A stretch of 64,000 bases of DNA from Clostridium sp. D33t1_170424_F3 (GTDB lineage: Bacteria; Bacillota; Clostridia; Oscillospirales; Acutalibacteraceae): contig NZ_JADPEG010000007.1 of the NCBI RefSeq assembly GCF_015667585.1, positions 1-64,000 on the forward strand, in the 5' to 3' direction. The notes under the pieces are model-generated. The model did no database searches. It was not told the origin of the DNA and saw only the letters and a list, made by a program, of their open reading frames with translations. Position 1 is the stretch's first letter. The number at the start of each line of letters is the position of its first letter. Positions 62,028-64,000 of the stretch are shown here, in pieces. Position numbers and translations under genes: made by a program.

Positions 62028-62074
62028 AAAAGGCGTCCCCGCTTTCCTTGTTATGGAAAACGGGGACGCCTTTT
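62028..62074. terminator. Terminator after the NACHT gene
   Basis: AAAAGGCGTCCCCG pairs perfectly with CGGGGACGCCTTTT around a 19-base loop, directly after the minus-strand stop at 62079. Confidence 0.88.
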
Positions 62075-62078
62075 CAAA

Positions 62079-63974
62079 TCACAGGGAATCCAACAGGTTA
62101 TTAAAGTCTTTTTTTACATTGTGAACACACCGGTCCTTGATCCGGCACAAAAACGCCATTGCATGGTCGAACTGCTGGCAATACCAGTACGAAATGGTTG
62201 GCAGCAACGGACAAAGCTCTGATTCCACCAAGTTATTCCATCCCATTTCCGTCAACGCATACCCTTCATAATAATCGACAAAGCGATTAAACGTCTCATT
62301 ATAATTCGCTGGAGGCTGCGGCCGAAAACCATTCAGCTTGCTGATCATTGCAAGCAGATTAATGTACATATAGTTTTTTGCAATCCTGCCGTCTCTGATC
62401 AGAAAACCAATGGAAGGGCCGTCGACAATCCCCTTATCTTCCAGCGCCTCATCCAAAGTAATTCCATCAAAAAAGTAAGCTAAGAGCCATTCGTAGGAAC
62501 GGTTTTTCGCTTCAAATCTTCTTGCGATCTGATTCAGCAACGGCAGAAACAGATTCCGTTCGCAGCGTCCCGGCTGCATATCATACAACATGAACAGGAA
62601 ATTTTCCTCCCGGATTCGATAGCTGTTATCACACACCCATTTTTGCAGCAGCCTTCCCTGTGTCTCATCGGAAAGGCTTGTCGTATATACCGCCGCAAAA
62701 TATTCCTGAAAAGACCGGTGGGAAAAGCGCAGATTAACCCCGTCTTCGATCAGCATACAGACCGAATGCGTCAGGTCGTAGATGAAATTCTGTACATCCA
62801 GGCCGTCCATACACAGTTTGATGCGGGTTTCGTTCAGAAACGCGTGCAGCTGCGCCTCCGTAAATTCATAGACCCCTTTAAAATACGTCTTAAAACAAAA
62901 GTGCGCAAAAACATTTTTAAATTCATTATAGGGCAGGCGGCTGCGGATATCCCGCACAAACGCGCCTTTTGTCGCGTCGTGGCTGTTAAAAAGCGTCAGA
63001 AACGCCTGCTCATAAAAATCGTTCAGCCGGTCCGGAATGGAAGCATGCTCCTCATAGGTCAGCAGCATGATCGTCAATAGCAGCGGATTGGAAGCAAAAG
63101 ACTCGTGCTCGTCGTACAGAGAGCGGTCCAAATCCCGCAGGAATTTCCGTTTGACCTCCTCGTCGTATTGCAGCTTGCGAACCAGCGACAACGCCTGTTC
63201 CTTCGTCAGATTTTCCGCCTCCAATTCCAAAAAGCTGTTCCAGCCGATAAATTCGCGCATGGGGCGGGAGGAAATAATGAAATAGTTATCCGGGTACCGG
63301 TCGGAAAGCGCCACCAACGCCTTGGCCAAGGCATCCATCTTTTCCTGTTTGATCTCGTCATACCCGTCAAACAGGAACACGTAGCATCCGGCTTCCAGAC
63401 TGTAGTCAAAATACTTTTTTTCCATCTGAAAGCCCAGTAAACACATGTTGCGGTAGATGCATTCATCCAGCTGGATATCCTGCTCATTCATCGAACGCAG
63501 TTCCACAAAAATTGGAATGAGATTGGTGTTTTGAATCGTATTCAGAAAAAAATGCTTCAGCATGGTTGTTTTTCCGATGCCGCCCGTCCCACTGATAATA
63601 ATATTGTGTCCAAGATTCAAAATATTCATGATCTGCCGGGTAGAAATCTCTTTCCCGCTCATGGACACGCCGACGCACTCGTAAAAATCATACAGATATT
63701 TTGACTCCTTGCGGTACAGCAGCGTCTTCATCTTGCTGCACTTTTCAAACGCCTGCTGCAAATACTGCGTAAAAGCGTCCCGGTAATCGATCTCCGATTT
63801 TGCCGCGTTTTCCTGCAGCTTATCCCGAACCGTTTCAAAAATTTTCTTTGCGCAGACCTGTACCAGCTTGGAAATAGAATCCGATGCAATTTTGTTTATA
63901 TCAACCGGCTGTGTGTAGCTGATTCCGCTGTCCGCCATCGCCCGTTTCCACCCTTCTTCCGCATTTTCTTTCAT
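62079..63974 (-). CDS. NACHT-domain NTPase (bacterial NLR-like)
   Basis: The 631-residue protein has an N-terminal helical part (1-110), then a STAND-type NTPase: Walker A SGTGGIGKTTMLKHF (Gly129-Thr137), extended Walker B VFLFDGYDEI (Asp203, Asp206, Glu207) with the acidic cluster typical of NACHT, sensor ISSRP (Ser235-Pro238), SNPLLLTIML (Asn296-Pro297) and the winged-helix hallmark FSHRSFQEYFAAVY (418-430). The C-terminal 200 residues are helical with no leucine-rich or TPR repeats seen. There is no recognisable effector domain (nuclease, TIR, protease) at the N terminus. Bacterial NACHT proteins are established as phage-defence sensors in several systems, but others are not, so defence is an inference. 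The start codon overlaps a possible upstream stop (TAATG). Confidence 0.88.
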   Translation of the reverse strand: MKENAEEGWKRAMADSGISYTQPVDINKIASDSISKLVQVCAKKIFETVRDKLQENAAKSEIDYRDAFTQYLQQAFEKCSKMKTLLYRKESKYLYDFYECVGVSMSGKEISTRQIMNILNLGHNIIISGTGGIGKTTMLKHFFLNTIQNTNLIPIFVELRSMNEQDIQLDECIYRNMCLLGFQMEKKYFDYSLEAGCYVFLFDGYDEIKQEKMDALAKALVALSDRYPDNYFIISSRPMREFIGWNSFLELEAENLTKEQALSLVRKLQYDEEVKRKFLRDLDRSLYDEHESFASNPLLLTIMLLTYEEHASIPDRLNDFYEQAFLTLFNSHDATKGAFVRDIRSRLPYNEFKNVFAHFCFKTYFKGVYEFTEAQLHAFLNETRIKLCMDGLDVQNFIYDLTHSVCMLIEDGVNLRFSHRSFQEYFAAVYTTSLSDETQGRLLQKWVCDNSYRIREENFLFMLYDMQPGRCERNLFLPLLNQIARRFEAKNRSYEWLLAYFFDGITLDEALEDKGIVDGPSIGFLIRDGRIAKNYMYINLLAMISKLNGFRPQPPANYNETFNRFVDYYEGYALTEMGWNNLVESELCPLLPTISYWYCQQFDHAMAFLCRIKDRCVHNVKKDFNNLLDSL

Positions 63975-64000
63975 TATCCTACAAAAGAAAGCGCACTGTC
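63974..64000 (-). other. Possible 3' end of an upstream gene (truncated by window edge)
   Basis: Reading on the minus strand from the edge, eight sense codons (DSALSFVG) end in TAA at 63976-63974, and the last A is the first base of the NACHT start (TAATG). Such overlap is typical of translational coupling. Eight open codons are weak evidence; chance alone would leave this frame open in most cases. Confidence 0.25.

Overview
This window reads as chromosomal DNA of a spore-forming, Gram-positive Clostridia member, most likely in the Oscillospirales (Ruminococcaceae/Acutalibacteraceae-like). The reasons are the rny-ymdB-spoVS gene set, a GlgC+GlgD glycogen locus, T-box leaders in front of thrS and leuA, AzlCD, many lipoproteins with a lipobox, and consistent strong AGGAGG-type ribosome binding sites. 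The lineage is inference from gene content only. The family names and functions below come from recognising motifs by eye; no search was run.

Layout. 0.2-5.8 kb: a regulator with two GntR helix-turn-helix domains, then a hybrid histidine kinase directly followed by a sugar-binding-type lipoprotein with no permease (a LuxPQ-like layout). This unit ends in a perfect 60-bp palindrome. 5.85-8.1 kb: a minus-strand operon (flavodoxin, RibD/DHFR-like reductase, alpha/beta hydrolase) behind a promoter with the 19-bp spacer and central dyad typical of MerR-family control. A tRNA-Gly follows. 8.5-14.2 kb: a response regulator, kinase, DUF308 membrane protein, ABC ATPase and FtsX-type permease, resembling a peptide-sensing/detoxification module. 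14.7-17 kb: thrS with its T-box. 17-20.6 kb: rny, acylphosphatase, ymdB and spoVS. 20.7-24.7 kb: fakA-like gene and recG. 24.7-29.3 kb: sbcC, sbcD and a degenerate phosphoesterase. 29.4-30.8 kb: a D,D-carboxypeptidase. 30.9-34.7 kb: the ribosomal cluster rpmG-secE-nusG-rplK-rplA-(L10 leader)-rplJ-rplL.

34.7-44.3 kb: a hypothetical protein, a tRNA-Leu 3' remnant, then ddl, murI, a ywiB-like gene, argS and a methyltransferase-like protein lacking most zinc ligands. Next come a DUF6809-like gene, two tiny ribbon-helix-helix genes with an iteron-bearing promoter, rsmA and dCMP deaminase. 44.4-48.8 kb: leuA, leuB, azlC and azlD under a leucine T-box. 48.7-55.7 kb: a histidine phosphatase, two XRE regulators, an erythromycin-esterase-like lipoprotein, a second D,D-carboxypeptidase, a small hypothetical protein and a GH3 hexosaminidase lipoprotein. 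55.8-61.8 kb: a complete glycogen synthesis operon, glgB-glgC-glgD-glgA; GlgB carries an odd lysine-rich tail. 62-64 kb: a NACHT-type signal-transducing NTPase, possibly translationally coupled to a gene that lies outside the window.

Most of the window is housekeeping. The parts most worth a second look are the NACHT protein at the right edge, the RHH pair with its operator repeats, the roughly 109-bp dispersed hairpin element present twice, the 60-bp palindrome, the MerR-type operon, the kinase/binding-protein pair, the zinc-ligand-poor methyltransferase and the GlgB tail.
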